DNA of 64,000 nucleotides from Phyllostachys edulis (GCA_036346405.1 CM070562.1:98172284-98236283); one strand, 5' to 3'. Counted from the stretch's first letter, positions 1 through 10,796 are shown. A program made the numbers and translations. Notes: a model not told the origin generated them from the letters alone.

Positions 1-321
1 ACGCGCCTCCCCATGGCGCGCTCCTTGGACGCCTTGTACATGGCCTTACAACTCCAATATACATACACAATTCAAGACGTCAGAATTACTCCGTAGGAGA
101 AAATTAAAAGGCTAACATGTATGCTTGCATGGATTGGTTGCCACCACAAATAGTAGTACATATTTTTGTAGGTATATAAGTACGTACGTGGCTCGTAGGT
201 TGCAGAGGTTAGCCATGGGCTGAGGAGAGCTTGCGGACACGAGGCCAACGATGTTGACGATGACATCGTGAGGAAGAGCGACGACGATTGCCGACCTCCT
301 CTTCTTGGTCCTCGCTGTCAT
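1..321 (-). CDS. F-box protein, 5' part (two exons; runs off the left edge)
   Basis: The minus strand opens with ATG at 321. Exon 1 (321-188) gives a basic N-terminus followed by an F-box core reading LPHDVIVNIVGLV, then MANLCNLRAT. A GT donor lies at 187-186 and an AG acceptor at 53-52. Joining at 188/51 keeps the frame and continues as CKAMYKASKERAMGRR up to the window edge. F-box proteins recruit substrates to SCF ubiquitin ligases through SKP1. The LPxDV start and the LRAT-C step are typical of grass F-box genes, but the substrate-binding part lies outside the window. The exon-intron fit in a small space argues for a real gene rather than a chance ORF. A GTG further upstream at 336 is in frame but is not needed. 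The target is unknown. Confidence 0.62.
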
Positions 322-359
322 GCTCCGTGTGCTCACAATGGCGTGCGACGTACGGTCTG

Positions 360-1977
360 TGAGTTTTCAATACCATAGTGATCGAGTTTTTTTTAACTCT
401 ATTGGTTATTGATGGAGGGTGTGAAAGACAAGATCATTCTTTCAAAACACATCACAAAACGAGATGAAGAGACACATCGTAACGTCGGTGCACGAGATGA
501 AGAGACACATTGCGCGGGAGCCGAAGCGGCTTAAACACATCACAGACGGTTCCAACCACAAACCATCTGTGATACATATCACAGACGATTATATTTAAAA
601 AATAGTATGTGATAGGTATATATCACAAACGGTTCTTGTTAATAACCGTCTGTGATAATTATATATCACGACGGTTCCTGTTAAAAAATGTTATGTTTTC
701 GGTTGCTAAAACCATAGACAATAACTTAACTTCAAACTGGATTTTTTAATCATTTTTTGTATTTGCATATGGCCAAACAGCGTGGCCAGTCGCTTTTGAC
801 AAAAGATTTTCTTAAAAAAGTAGAAATAAAAGTTCAACTTATTTCCTGTGGCCCAGGTAGACCGCTATCTCCGTCTTCAATTCTTCGTAGGTGACGTGGT
901 CGGCATCGGAGGGTTCGGGGTCAGCGGAGGTTCCCCGAAACACGTCCACCCGTTGACACACTCATTGGAGAGCAGCCCAAACACGCTCCGACTCAAGCAC
1001 CAAGTGGAAATGCGCCCAGAGGCTCAATTCCCTCACTTCAGGTGTCTCGGCATGGTCTACCCGATCGGACGTCATTTCAATGTCAGAGTCCAAGCGACGG
1101 TAATCCTCCTGGAGACGTGCAACGTCTTCCTCGAGGACTACGTTGATAGCGACGTTAGCTCGTCGGAAGAGGGAGACCACCCGGAAGACGTTGCAGAGGA
1201 GGATGCCAAGGTCGTGGAAGGTAGACATCACATGCTCCGGCATAACCTCCGCCAGAGGAGGGAGGATAGTACTGTTCGCACAGTGTCCTCCGCAGCATCT
1301 GCCAACGTACGGTCGGCGAGGTGCTCGTACAAAATGGCTAAGTAGTCCATCAATGCCGACATCAGGGAAGAAGAGTAATGGGGGCCATTATTTTTTTTAA
1401 CTCTACTAGTTGTTGATGGAGAGTGCGAAAGACATTAAAGCGACGTGGGGATTCATCTTTGGTGGCGGATGATCATTCTTATAAAACCGTCGGCACGCGA
1501 GACGAAGAGATGCATCGTACGTAACGTTGGCGCGCGAGACAAAGAGACGCATCGCGCCAGAGCCGAAGCGGCGGTGTTGAACATATCACAGACGGTTTGT
1601 GGTTAGAAGTGTCTGTGAATTATCACAGATAGTTCTAATTAAACACCACCTATGACGACTGCAATTATCACAGAAGGTTCTTGTGAAGAACCGTCTGTGA
1701 ATTATCACAGACGGTTCTAACTAAACACTGTCTGTGAAGTCTACAATTATCACAGATGGTTTTTCACAAGAACCTTTTGTGAATTATCACCGACGGTTCT
1801 AATTAAAAATCGTCTCTGATAATTACGTATCACAGACGGTTCTAACCAGTTCTAGACATCGTTATATAGCACAGACAGTTCTTATTAAAAACCGTATGTG
1901 ATAATTACAACACAGACGGTTCCATGTGAACCGTCTATGATGAGACGTCCAGTATAGCCTGTTTTGTAGTAGTGTCT
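360..1977. mobile_element. CACTA-type DNA transposon remnant with CAGACGGTT subterminal repeats
   Basis: The stretch is full of the motif CACAGACGGTTC and its complement GAACCGTCTGTG, in both orientations and separated by short AT-rich spacers (about 535-690 and 1575-1945). Such subterminal repeats are known from grass CACTA (En/Spm) elements. The right end reads GTTTTGTAGTAGTG at 1961-1974, the complement of a CACTACTAC terminus, followed by TCT as a possible 3-bp target duplication. No matching left terminus was found. Two similar blocks (about 380-550 and 1388-1600, each starting with a T-run then AACTCTA and containing a GAGACGAAGAG-like string) flank a central segment, so the element is rearranged or is two fused copies. 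No transposase is visible. Confidence 0.7.
962..1243 (-). pseudogene. Possible captured gene fragment inside the CACTA remnant
   Basis: The centre of the CACTA block (about 850-1375) is more GC-rich than its surroundings and lacks the CAGACGGTT repeats. On the minus strand it keeps an open frame of about 93 residues rich in charged and leucine residues, with a stretch such as DVARLQEDYRRLDSDIEM that could form a helix or short coiled coil. A plus-strand frame (848-1345) is also open but has a less protein-like composition. I do not recognise the family. Its position between two subterminal blocks fits transduplication of host sequence by the transposon, which is inference. Confidence 0.3.
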
Positions 1978-2400
1978 TCTCCTGTATCCTCTGCTATTTT
2001 GGGTTTACCAGTTTTAATTTATCACCAAGGCAAAGTAGGAAAAACAAGTATTCTTTATCTTTGTTTAATTGCGTTTACTACATGCCTACCATTGCAGCCT
2101 TGGGTTCGAAGTTTCATCCTATCTGTGTTCACTACCATTGACACCTAAACCATGCTTATTTTGTCGGTCTTCAGAACACACTAACGTTGACTAAAAACGA
2201 AAACAAGAACAATTTACTTTCACAGCACATATTAAACACATCTTGATCTCTTTTTGTTTGCTTCATACATCATATATCATACTGTATACATACAGTTATC
2301 TTCACAAACTAGTATAATCCTAGACATAGCTTCTATAGCTAGAAAAAACATCGATATAAGCATAACGTTTTATACATGCGCGCAAATGCGCGCCCCGGGC

Positions 2401-2470
2401 TCTAGTTTCGATACAAGAGAATTAATCCGGGATAATCCATTGGAACTTGGAAATATGAACGGACACATTA
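2401..2470 (+). repeat. Direct repeat copy A (carries the MITE insertion)
   Basis: The sequence around GGGATAATCCATTGGAACTT, ending GAACGGACACATTA, recurs nearly identically at 3241-3309. Copy A is broken at its TTA by the outer MITE and resumes at 3185. Copy B is uninterrupted. Confidence 0.85.
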
Positions 2471-3184
2471 GGGCATGTTCGATAGTTTGTCTTTTAGGTT
2501 GTCTCTAACACTCTCCATGTCATCTTGAGACAATTTTAGATGTAACTATTCCAATACATTAATTGTCTCTTGAGCTGTCTCTTTAAAGCCTCACAAGCAT
2601 TTAAGCTTTACATGAATCAAGTGTCTTGTTTCGCACGAATAAATGACGACTGCGCTCTAACCGCAAAAAGCTTCGTTGCTAGTGCCTTGTTTCGCGTGAT
2701 GTGTCTGTTGCTTCGTGAGAGGACGGCCCCATTCTCTCTCCTCTTTCACTCTCCTCCACGTCACCAGAAAACCTACGTGGTAACATTAGAGATAGCTAAG
2801 AGCATCTACAATAGGTTGTTTCTTAGTTTGTTACAAAGAGGAGAGAGAGTACTCAATTTAATAACAAGAAACAACCATTCCAATAGATTGTTTCTTAAGT
2901 TTGTATCTAAGACTTAATTGCTACAAGCATGTTGGTAGGCAGTGGGACCCACAAAATGAATGTTTAAGTAACAACTAAAGGCTCCAATAGAGTATTTTGT
3001 TGTTACTAGTTGTTACTTACGTCTTGGTATTAACAATCTCATAGTTTCTTCATATAGAAACAGCTTCACTCTCTCTCCTCCCCTTCTCTCTTCCACATCA
3101 TCAAAATGCTGATGTGGCATACTCTTAGTAACAGTTGAGGTGTATTGTTGTAGATGCTCTAAAGTGACACTATTGAAGATGCCC
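2471..3184. mobile_element. Outer Tourist-like (PIF/Harbinger) MITE
   Basis: The left end GGGCATGTTCGATAG and the complement of the right end, GGGCATCTTCAATAG, form terminal inverted repeats. TTA flanks both sides (2468-2470 and 3185-3187), the usual PIF/Harbinger target. The uninterrupted paralogous copy at 3301-3330 has a single TTA at 3307-3309, which is the empty site. The element is about 0.35 kb once the nested MITE at 2800-3159 is removed. No protein is encoded. Confidence 0.85.
2800..3159. mobile_element. Inner Tourist-like MITE nested in the outer one
   Basis: The terminal inverted repeat starts GAGCATCTACAATA on the left; the right end complements to GAGCATCTACAACAATA. TAA flanks both ends (2797-2799 and 3160-3162). 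The GAGCATCT start with a TWA target is typical of abundant grass Tourist MITEs. It is non-coding and AT-rich. Confidence 0.8.
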
Positions 3185-3240
3185 TTAAGCTAACCAATCC
3201 ATTATTGATGCACCTGGACGCATCATCGACCACTAGCGGG

Positions 3241-3330
3241 TTAATTACGATACAAGAGAGTTAATATGGGATAATCCATTGGAACTTGGAAATGTGAACG
3301 GACACCTTAAGCTAACCAATCCATTGTTCC
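3241..3330 (+). repeat. Direct repeat copy B (empty MITE site)
   Basis: This second copy of the 2401-2470 sequence reads straight through GGACACCTTAAGCTAACC, whereas copy A has the MITE at the same TTA. It documents the pre-insertion state, so the duplication is older than, or separate from, the MITE insertion in copy A. Confidence 0.85.
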
Positions 3331-3672
3331 TTTCACCCAAGCTTCCGTAAGGGGTAGGCAATCTGCAATCCTGGTAGTGATAGTGCCCAACAAGGATACG
3401 CTTATCAACGTAATGCTACCGTTCGCACCAGATGCATTGCACCTGGACGTTATGTGCAACGAACCTAGACGCACCAAACGCTCCTCCCGCACTCCCGTCG
3501 AAACATACATAAAACCGCCTCCCCTCGCGCAACTACACGCCAAGCCACTGCGAATTTGCAACTGCACGGGGGGAACGGTTTGCCCACGCACGAGCGGCCA
3601 CGGCGGCGGCGAGCCCGAATCGCGACACCCATGCTTGTTCCGAGTCGGCAATCGGCGGAGCCGCTCACAACA

Positions 3673-4700
3673 ATGGAGTCGTCGCCGACGTACAAGAAGG
3701 CAACGGCGGCGCTGGACGAGGCGGCGAGGGCGCGGCTGCGGGGCCCGTTCGTCAGCGACACCACGCCGTCACAGCATGAGGATGTCGACGACGGCCTGGT
3801 GGATTTGGTGGACGAGTTCTACAACGGATACGGCGAGCACGGAGCGGACGTTGTCGCCAAGGACGCCGTGGCGCCACGGCTTGCTGAGTGGAAGGACACG
3901 CGGCGAGCAGCGATGGGAGACGCGACGGCCGACGCGGCAGCGGCAAAGATCCGCGCCGAGGCGGAGCGCGCCGTCCGGGATGCTGGGCCGGACGTCGTCT
4001 CCAGCGGCGAAGGGATCAGGAAGCTAGTCGTGGAACGGCTCCGGGCAAGTGGGTTCGACGCCGGTAATTGTTCTTTTTCAACTGCACTCTTATTTGCCAG
4101 TCGCTGTTGAAACAACAAACAATTCAAGGGAATCGGAGCGTGTGACCAACACGGATTAACATCCTGTGGTTGGGCATCGATGCAGGCCTCTGCAGATCGT
4201 CGTGGGAAAGAAACAGCAGCGTCCCTGCGGGCAGCCACGAGTACGTAGACGTGACGGCGATGGGGTCGCCGACGCCTCGCTACATCGTCGAGGTCAACGT
4301 CGCCGCCGAGTTCGAGATCGCGAGGCCGAGTGCCGAGTACAAGGAACTCCTCCACTCCCTCCCGCCGGTGCTCGTGGCGACGCCGGAGGCTTTCAAGGAG
4401 GTTGCCGCGGCAATGTGCGCCTCGGCGGCGGAGTCCATCCGAGGCGCGGGCATGCACGTACCGCCGTGGAGGCGGGCGCGGTACGTGCAGGCCAAGTGGT
4501 CCAGCCAGCACAAGAGAGTGGCAGGCGCCGTGGCCACGCTGACGGGGGCACAGGAAGGAGCGAGCACAGCGCCTGCTGCCCACCGGCCCGGCGTGCCGTC
4601 CGGCGGCCGGAAGCATTGCGGGATGGAGATAGGGCGCAGGGAGATGACCATGGGGAGGGAGGGCTTGCTTAGCACGGGGCCATTTTTTAGAGGATTGTGA
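3673..4700 (+). CDS. DUF506 (PDDEXK-like) family protein, two exons
   Basis: Exon 1 is 3673-4063 and exon 2 is 4186-4700; the 122-bp intron has GT-AG ends and the join keeps the frame, giving 301 residues. The junction creates GFDAGLCRSSWERN, the hallmark of the plant DUF506 family, followed by HEYVDV, then RYIVEVNVAAEFEIARPS, LPPVLVATPEAFKEV and PPWRRARYVQAKW, all in family order. The N-terminus carries the usual acidic segment (DGLVDLVDEFYNGYG, about residues 41-55). The fold is classed as PDDEXK nuclease-like, but the molecular role is largely unknown; some Arabidopsis members respond to nutrients. The ATG at 3673 (MESSPTYKK) fits best. An in-frame ATG at 3631 would add 14 residues. The frame is intact, so this is probably a functional host gene. 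Its C-terminus after the conserved core is short and of low complexity. Confidence 0.85.
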
Positions 4701-5136
4701 CATATGATGCATCGATCCGATGATGAGTTTTTCTTTTTCTTTAGCCTCTTCGCTGTCGCCTGTCTGTAGTATTCTTTTGGGTCAGGGTCCGTGGAAGTGC
4801 ATGTACATTCTAGAAGGCTTGTGTGACCGGTGAAAAATAACAAGAAACATATTCAAATATCTGAAAAACAGTAAATTTAGATGCCTACCGAATGATTTTG
4901 ACCCAGCAAAAGATTGTGGTACTCCTAAATAACCTGTGAAAAGATTGTGGTACTAACCTGGTACACACTTTCATCAGAAATCTTATTTTACCGGTTGACT
5001 TGGAAACGGCCAGTCGGTATGAGCAAAATACAATTGGACTCCTGTGGCTTTCAATTATCAGGTTGCACAAAACCTGGGTGCCTACTCCACTGCAAGCCAA
5101 CAGCTTGTGACCACGGCACTACCTAGTTGAATGACA

Positions 5137-5248
5137 TCTCTCTATATAAAAGGAGGCAAGATTGGGATCCCCTCAGGGTGGCCACGTCATCAGGCTCTAT
5201 ATAAAAGAAGGCAAGATTGGGATCCCCTCAGGGTGGCCACGTCATCAG
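5137..5248 (+). promoter_or_regulatory. 55-bp tandem duplication containing two TATA boxes
   Basis: The unit CTATATAAAAG(G/A)AGGCAAG...CCACGTCATCAG occurs twice with a 55-bp period (TATA cores at 5142-5151 and 5197-5206). Each copy also holds a CCACGTCA element resembling a bZIP site. It lies about 430 bp upstream of the SF3B4-like ATG, with a C-rich leader-like stretch between. A duplicated core promoter is the simplest reading; no transcript evidence is available. Confidence 0.55.
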
Positions 5249-5638
5249 AAAAAAAGCACCGTTGGATTGTCGTCGTTCGGCCATGATCACGTGGAGAGCT
5301 CCTAATGGGATCCACCATCCGATCGTGTCGAGTCCGCTGGTGACCGTCCGATCGCGTTCCCCTCCCACGACTCCCACTCCGTCGCTGCCTCTTCCCCTCT
5401 GCCCTCCTCCTCCCGCTCCTCCGCCTCCCCTCCCCATCCCTCTGCCGCCCCTCTCTGCTTTCGTCACCGCTCCCTCCCTACCCAGCCGCCGGTCCTTGGC
5501 CCTGCCCCTTGCGCGCTCCAGCGGCGGCCAAGGCCCCCAGATCCCACCCCTAAGGCGGTCAACACATAAACCCTACCCCACGGCTCCACTTCCAGAATTC
5601 TCTCGCTGCAGCCACCCATTGCCCCGTCGGGAGCCAAC

Positions 5639-5743
5639 ATGACGACGCACGTCGCGTCGGGTGTGGGTGCAAACCTCCTTGAGCAGCACTCGGCGGAGCG
5701 CAACCAGGACACCACCACCTACATCAGCAACCTAGGCCCCCAG
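5639..5743 (+). pseudogene. First coding exon of splicing factor 3B subunit 4 (SF3B4/SAP49), isolated
   Basis: The ATG at 5639 starts a 35-codon exon reading MTTHVASGVGANLLEQ, then HSAERNQDTTTYISNLGPQ, followed by a GT donor. This is the conserved N-terminus of SF3B4, the U2 snRNP protein that contacts pre-mRNA near the branch point. In the family the next exon encodes RRM1; nothing like it follows here or elsewhere in the window. Several residues differ from the usual plant form. The next coding-like sequence belongs to an ENTH-domain gene. It is therefore a captured or truncated 5' exon, possibly retaining its leader and promoter (5137-5638), not a working SF3B4 gene. Confidence 0.72.
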
Positions 5744-6509
5744 GTTAGGGTTCCCTCGACTCCCCTCTGGCTCCTCCCGCCCGTCACTATAGATCCCTAC
5801 CTCGCTCTCCAAGCAAGATTCTCGCGTCCTGTCGCGTCGCCACGGGCAAACCTTGCCTGGAAATTGTACTGCCCTTAGCGTGTGTGCCTCGGTTGTAGTG
5901 CTCAAATGTTCTCTAATTTCTGCTTGATGCATAGTTTACTGTCCTGTAGGTCGAATTAATTAGTAGTCGCTACTTTATCAAAGGTGCACCGTGCACCCAT
6001 GTGCCAAGATTTGCATTCAAGTAGCATAAAAAAGGCGTTAGCATGCGTGTGGACTGAGAAATTCACACGTAGTGTCCCTGGGTTAGGTGCATATCATGTG
6101 TGATCGAAGTGTGGTTGGGGAAATTGGGCAGGTTTTCCTAATCCTAGGTATTCAGACTACGTGTCCTAGAATCTTAAGAAAGTACTTCTGAATTCTATGT
6201 AGTATAGTCCATGGTGGTGTATGAAATTGAAACAAACAAGATCCATGTTGTCTTCTTGGTATCCCAACCTGGAAAGAGTGGCATATCCATGTGATCTTAG
6301 GGGGAATCGGGTTCGATCCATGTCGTTTTAGTTGCTTCACACGTATTGTTATTGTTATTCTTAACTGGATCTACAACTTTGATGAGAACCTGAGATAGAA
6401 TTTCATCATAATTTTGGGGGGGAATTGGGCAAATATCTCTGTTTGAGTGCATGTTTGGTTAGTGAGATGCATCCGTGGTCGATGCTGATTTCGATTGTCT
6501 CTTCGTAAC

Positions 6510-6849
6510 AAGATGTTTCTCTCACTTACATGCATTGGCTGTGATTGAGTATCTTCTTGCTAATGGCATTGAACGTGCTGTCGATGACATTATTAACAAC
6601 AACTCACAAATCACAGTATGTGTCATTCGCTCATTTTAGTTGATATTTCACTGTCTATAAAATTTATCCTTACCTGATGCTGATTTTGTTTGGGAAGAAA
6701 CTCACAAAATTCCAACACACAGAGCTTAATGGAAAAGATGATGAGCTCAATGTGCACAAGAAGGCTGAGACTGTTCTAGCTATTGTGGACAATAGCGAGA
6801 AGCTTCAACTAGTTAGGGAGAAGGATGCTGCTACGAGGGACAAGTGAGG
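6510..6849 (+). pseudogene. Two exons of an ENTH-domain (epsin-like) gene fragment
   Basis: Exon A (to about 6614) reads LHALAVIEYLLANGIERAVD followed by DIINNNSQIT and a GT donor. Exon B (about 6700-6849) reads ELNGKDDELNVHKKAETVLA, then IVDNSEKLQLVREKDAATRDK and a stop. Both match consecutive stretches of the ENTH domain, which binds phosphoinositides in clathrin adaptor proteins: the helix with EYLxANGxERAVDDI, and the NGKDxGxNVRKKAExxxAxxxDxEKLxxVRxKAxxxRDK block. The start of the domain and the clathrin-binding tail are missing and the frame stops at once after RDK. It is a captured fragment in the same orientation as its neighbours. Confidence 0.72.
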
Positions 6850-6930
6850 CATTCACACAGCTGACTTATTGTGTAGTTCATTAACAAAACTCTCGTCTTT
6901 GCTTGTACAATTGATGTTTAGCTATTTTAC

Positions 6931-7674
6931 ATGGATCATATGTTTAGATACTTTGGTTTATCATCGAGGGGTGGCACCAGGACGCAGTGGCCAACCAAGA
7001 TGGGGCCGTGGGTGGCGCAGTGGGTGAACGCCCTCAAGGACTGCGTGCAAGAGGACGCCCCGTATGACCACAGCGCGCACGACGAGTACCTACGCTGGTA
7101 TGCCCCGCAGACACGCACCAGACTGGTGCATGTCGTCGACCCTCCCCCTGCTCGTGTACCAGCACCGACCGATGCGTACCCTATACACTTCGCGCAGAAC
7201 GTGCACCTCGCGGTACGTACTATCTAATTTTAAAATGTCTAAGTATGGTTACCTCAATTACAAGTTTGACGCTTTCATGTACTCCTTGCAAACGGACATC
7301 AACGTCGGGATGGCCAGGGACTCCCAGTCGATCTTGGACAAGGTCGCCCATGGTGCAGAGGTGACACGCGATGAGCTACTGTAGTTTGTCCGTCGGGTCT
7401 GCAGTGGGGCGAGGCATGCTGTGACCCTAACGTCGTGTAGGACAGTCCAGGAGGTGGCCACTTCGGTGCATACGCCGAGGCCAAGACGCCCCACGCCCGC
7501 CAGAGGCTCGAAGGGCACGCCCACGCGTCGCCGTCGCCAACTTTGTGCCTTGGTAGGCTGGAGGGTCCGGGTGGGCACGTGGGTCTGCACCGCCACCATA
7601 GTATCCTTTCTTCCCCGACCCGTATGGATAGTACGGCGGGTATGACCCTTTCGCGTGCATGGCCCCCGACGAAG
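6931..7674 (+). pseudogene. Plant mobile domain (PMD) gene, 5' portion, decayed
   Basis: After the ENTH fragment a frame reads WVAQWVNALKDCVQED, then HDEYLRWYAPQTRTRL, typical of the C-terminal part of PMD (MAIL-type) proteins carried by MULE and other transposons. A likely short intron follows 7212. The frame resumes with ARDSQSILDKVAHGAEVTRD and FVRRVCSGARHAVTL, interrupted by an in-frame TAG at 7381-7383, and ends with a Tyr/Gly-rich stretch and a GT donor after 7674. The PMD core N-terminal to this is absent or unrecognisable. The gene continues at 20211, across the retrotransposon. It is probably non-functional because of the stop. Confidence 0.6.
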
Positions 7675-7687
7675 GTACGTTTCTTCT

Positions 7688-8480
7688 TGACGAGGATATA
7701 ACAATCCTCATTTAATCATTTATCCATAATTCATATTATGAGGTAATAATGACGTCACATAACTCTTGAGTATACCCCTTAAATATTAATAAGAGAGAAG
7801 CTAGAGGTCGTAAGTTCTTCTACGACCATCCTGTAGTCGTGGGTCTTCCTACGACTACCCCATAGTCGTAAGTCCTTATACGACTATCCCATGATCGTAA
7901 GCTCTACGATCAGTATGCAGTCGTAAGCTTTCCTACGACCATTCCCTGGCCGTAAGACCTTCTACGACCAGGCCCTAGTCGACAAGGCTCACAGACATGT
8001 AGGCCTAGTCGATAAGGGAATCTTTCGCACCGTATTCAAAATACGGGCAGTAAACTACGCTATTATTTTCTAAAATAATGGCACGATTTTAACTCCATTT
8101 TATGATGATAATTGCTTGGAGACGTGGGAACGTTTTAACTCCTGCAGTAACCTCCAGTAACGGCGCCACGATCTGGATGATTAAGTGACCTTTTATTAGA
8201 GGTCCAACGGCGTACATTCTGGAGACAGTATAAAAGGCAAGGATCATCAGAGCAAGGGGAGAGACCCCGAATTCTGGCAAGCACAATACTCTAGTTTTCT
8301 GGTTTGATCTTGTAATCCAGTATACTCAATACATACACACAGGAGTAGGGTTGTTATTCTCCCAGGAGAAGGCCCGAACCTGTATAAAATTCCCGTGTCT
8401 CCATCTCTGTGTGATTTTGAGCCTAGAGGAACCCCCGAATCAAACAATCTTTACGTAAGTTCGGTCCTAAAACACCGATA
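7688..8480 (+). repeat. 5' LTR of the Tat-lineage element
   Basis: It starts TGACGAGGATATAACAATCC and ends ACACCGATA; the partner ends ACACCGACA. A TATAAAAG box lies at 8229-8236. An array of about six units of roughly 30 bp (7806-7981) has the form GTCGTAAG...CTACGACCA, each with inverted arms GTCGTA and TACGAC. Confidence 0.92.
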
Positions 8481-8481
8481 G

Positions 8482-8499
8482 TTGGCGCCGACCGTGGGG
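8482..8499 (+). other. Primer-binding site of the Tat-lineage element
   Basis: TTGGCGCCGACCGTGGGG directly follows the 5' LTR by one base. It resembles the TGGCGCC-type PBS common in plant Ty3/gypsy elements. The cognate tRNA was not determined. Confidence 0.75.
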
Positions 8500-8549
8500 A
8501 TCTTCGAGTCATCAGTTTTTCCCTCTGTCCTTCCAATTCTCATGCTCTC

Positions 8550-10796
8550 ATGGCAGGAGAGTGGAATGAGGAGAACTGCTTCGACTTGGCTAATTATGCA
8601 GACATTGATATGGATGCCGATTTCGACTACGAGCCGAGTGATGCATCCTCCGATGGTGATGTCGCCCCTGGAGATCTTTCTCCAGGAGACTTTGCCACCG
8701 ATGGAGTTGAGGAGGGATCCATATTCCCCACAACTATACGCCTAGACGGGGAACCAGCTTCCTCAGAGGGCAAAGGTCAATTCGACCTCAATGAGGACTG
8801 TCCCAAGGCAGACTCAGGGCATGGCGAGGGTTCCCTCTCCAAATATCCAAGTCCACCTAAGACAGTCCGACCTGGCGCGACAACACTTGGAAGCCGTAAT
8901 TCTGGGTCTTCATCAGCATTTGGTGATTCTTTCTCTCCGGCTAACCCAGCCAAGGATGCGATCGACATGCTCTTCCTGCGTGTCCAACCATCCCAACGCA
9001 GGATTCACTTGCCAACGGAGACGGTTATAACCCGAAATTCCCCTTTCTGGAGGGGTTTGCTCCAAGTCGCCAGATGGTGTCATTCGACGACTCCTCAAGC
9101 GAGGAGGCCTCTAGCGCAAGTGGAGATCATCAACGGGAGGTCTTCATCCTACCCTCAGGTAGCAATAACTCTCCTAGAAACAGGGCTGAGGATGCTCCCC
9201 GAAGATCACACCCTACGACTGCTCGTGGCGATGACGAGGACACCTCCAGCGACGAACAGAGTCAACACTCTGATGAACGCGCGGGAAATTCTTGAGATCA
9301 CCACATTCCGCTAAAGCAAGGTCAAAGGTCAGGTATGGATGATTCTGAAACAGTCCGACGGAAACGAGTCGCAACTCAGAGAAAATTGCCTAGGCGCGCT
9401 CAATACCAGTCGGAGGAAGCTCAGGAACTTCAGCACATCAACGACCTGCTCGAGAACCCCTCTCGAGAACTTGCCCGAGCGCCCGGCTACGACCTCTTTG
9501 CTGAAGAGATCGCACAAAGGCTGCGGAATACGATGAGCAAGCTCGAACGACCCCGCCGACATCATTCTGGAAGTCATGGCAGTACGACTCCATCAGCTTC
9601 CAGTCGTTCGAATAATTCACCGCATAGAGATCGCCGCAAGGTACATCGCTCCCCAATCCGGAAAAGAGTTCCTCGAACGTCTGAAGAACATAAAGCTCCT
9701 AGGAGGGGTGATCATTCACCGCTCCGATCCAAAGGTCTGCAACAGTAGACAAGATACGAGGAGTATTACCCTCGTAGGATCGAGACTTACCTTAAGTCAG
9801 ATTCACCAATGGCTGGGTATCGTCGAGTACGATCACCTAGCGACGTCAACCCCTCTTTTATGCAAAGGAGGCATTACGACGTAATTACCGGATGTTGGGC
9901 ATTCTCGCCTGACCTCCGAGCAGTTCACTGGCCGCCACGGTTTCGACCAGGGAACATGGAGAAATTTGATGGGTCTCAAAATTCCATCGAATTCCTTCAA
10001 ATCTACACAACCGTTGTTCGAGCAGCAGGAGGAGGAGGAGAGCGTGTCATGGCGAATTACCTTCCAACTATGCTCGAAGGGTCTGCTCGATCATGGTTAT
10101 TAAACCAACCAGTCGAGTCGATCTACTCGTGGCAACATCTCTGTGATCTATTGCTAGCCAATTTCCAGGGCACCTACCATCGCTCCGGAAAGGAAGACGA
10201 CCTACATCGGATGCGACAAAACGATGACAAAACACTACGTCAATTCATTAGGCGTTTTAGTCAGGTTCGCAATTCGATTCCTGAAGTTTCTGACTCATCT
10301 GTTATCAGAGCCTTCAAGCAGGGAGTCCGCAGCAGAAGGATCACGGAGGACATTGCTTTAAACCCTCCGCTCATCAGAGTCGAACTCTTCGAGATGGTGA
10401 TCGACGCCATCTGGCGATGAAGCGGTCGAGTGGACCAAAATCATCGATCGAGATGACCAGCACCCTCAGGAGACGGGCGAAGGTAAAAAAAGGGATAAAA
10501 AGACCAAGAAATCCAAGAACAAGGCAAAGGACCAAAAGCCTCAAGCCAATGCTTCTAAGGAGGTCTTGGCCGTAAGTGATAAGGAGCCACGAACTACCAA
10601 ACAATACCCTGATCGAGGCAAAGGTAAGTGCCCCGAACGAAAGAACGACAAGCCTAGGTGGTGCCCTTTCCATAAAAAGGAAGGGCATGACCTCCGCAAT
10701 TGCCGAGTTTTCCAACGAAAACTCGAAGACTACTACAACGGCAAAGGGCCACTCCCTGCCCTCGAAGAAGTAGGGCAAGCTAGTGGTCATACGTAG
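8550..10796 (+). pseudogene. gag of the Tat-lineage element (frameshifted)
   Basis: The ATG at 8550 opens an acidic N-terminus (MAGEWNEENCFDLANYADID). The frame shifts near 8960 and again beyond 9074, 9335 and 9809. Recognisable parts are the QHINDLLENPSRELARAPGY helix (about 9426-9485), the retrotransposon gag domain with MEKFDGSQNSIEFLQIY and FRQFI-like RQFIRRFSQVRNSIPEVS (about 9955-10420), and a knuckle-like CPFHKKEGHDLRNC near 10660-10703. Gag forms the particle that packages the RNA. At least four frame changes make it non-functional. The same protein is less broken in the reverse copy at 51275-52648. Confidence 0.85.

Noticed and set aside
3377..4712. Long frames overlapping the DUF506 gene in other frames (for example minus 3819-4712)
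   Set aside because: They are shadows caused by the high GC content; only the DUF506 frame has family motifs and proper splice sites.
7806..7981. rho-independent terminators or riboswitch from the GTCGTA...TACGAC hairpins
   Set aside because: The setting is a eukaryotic LTR; the hairpins are short (6 bp) and arrayed, with no bacterial context.
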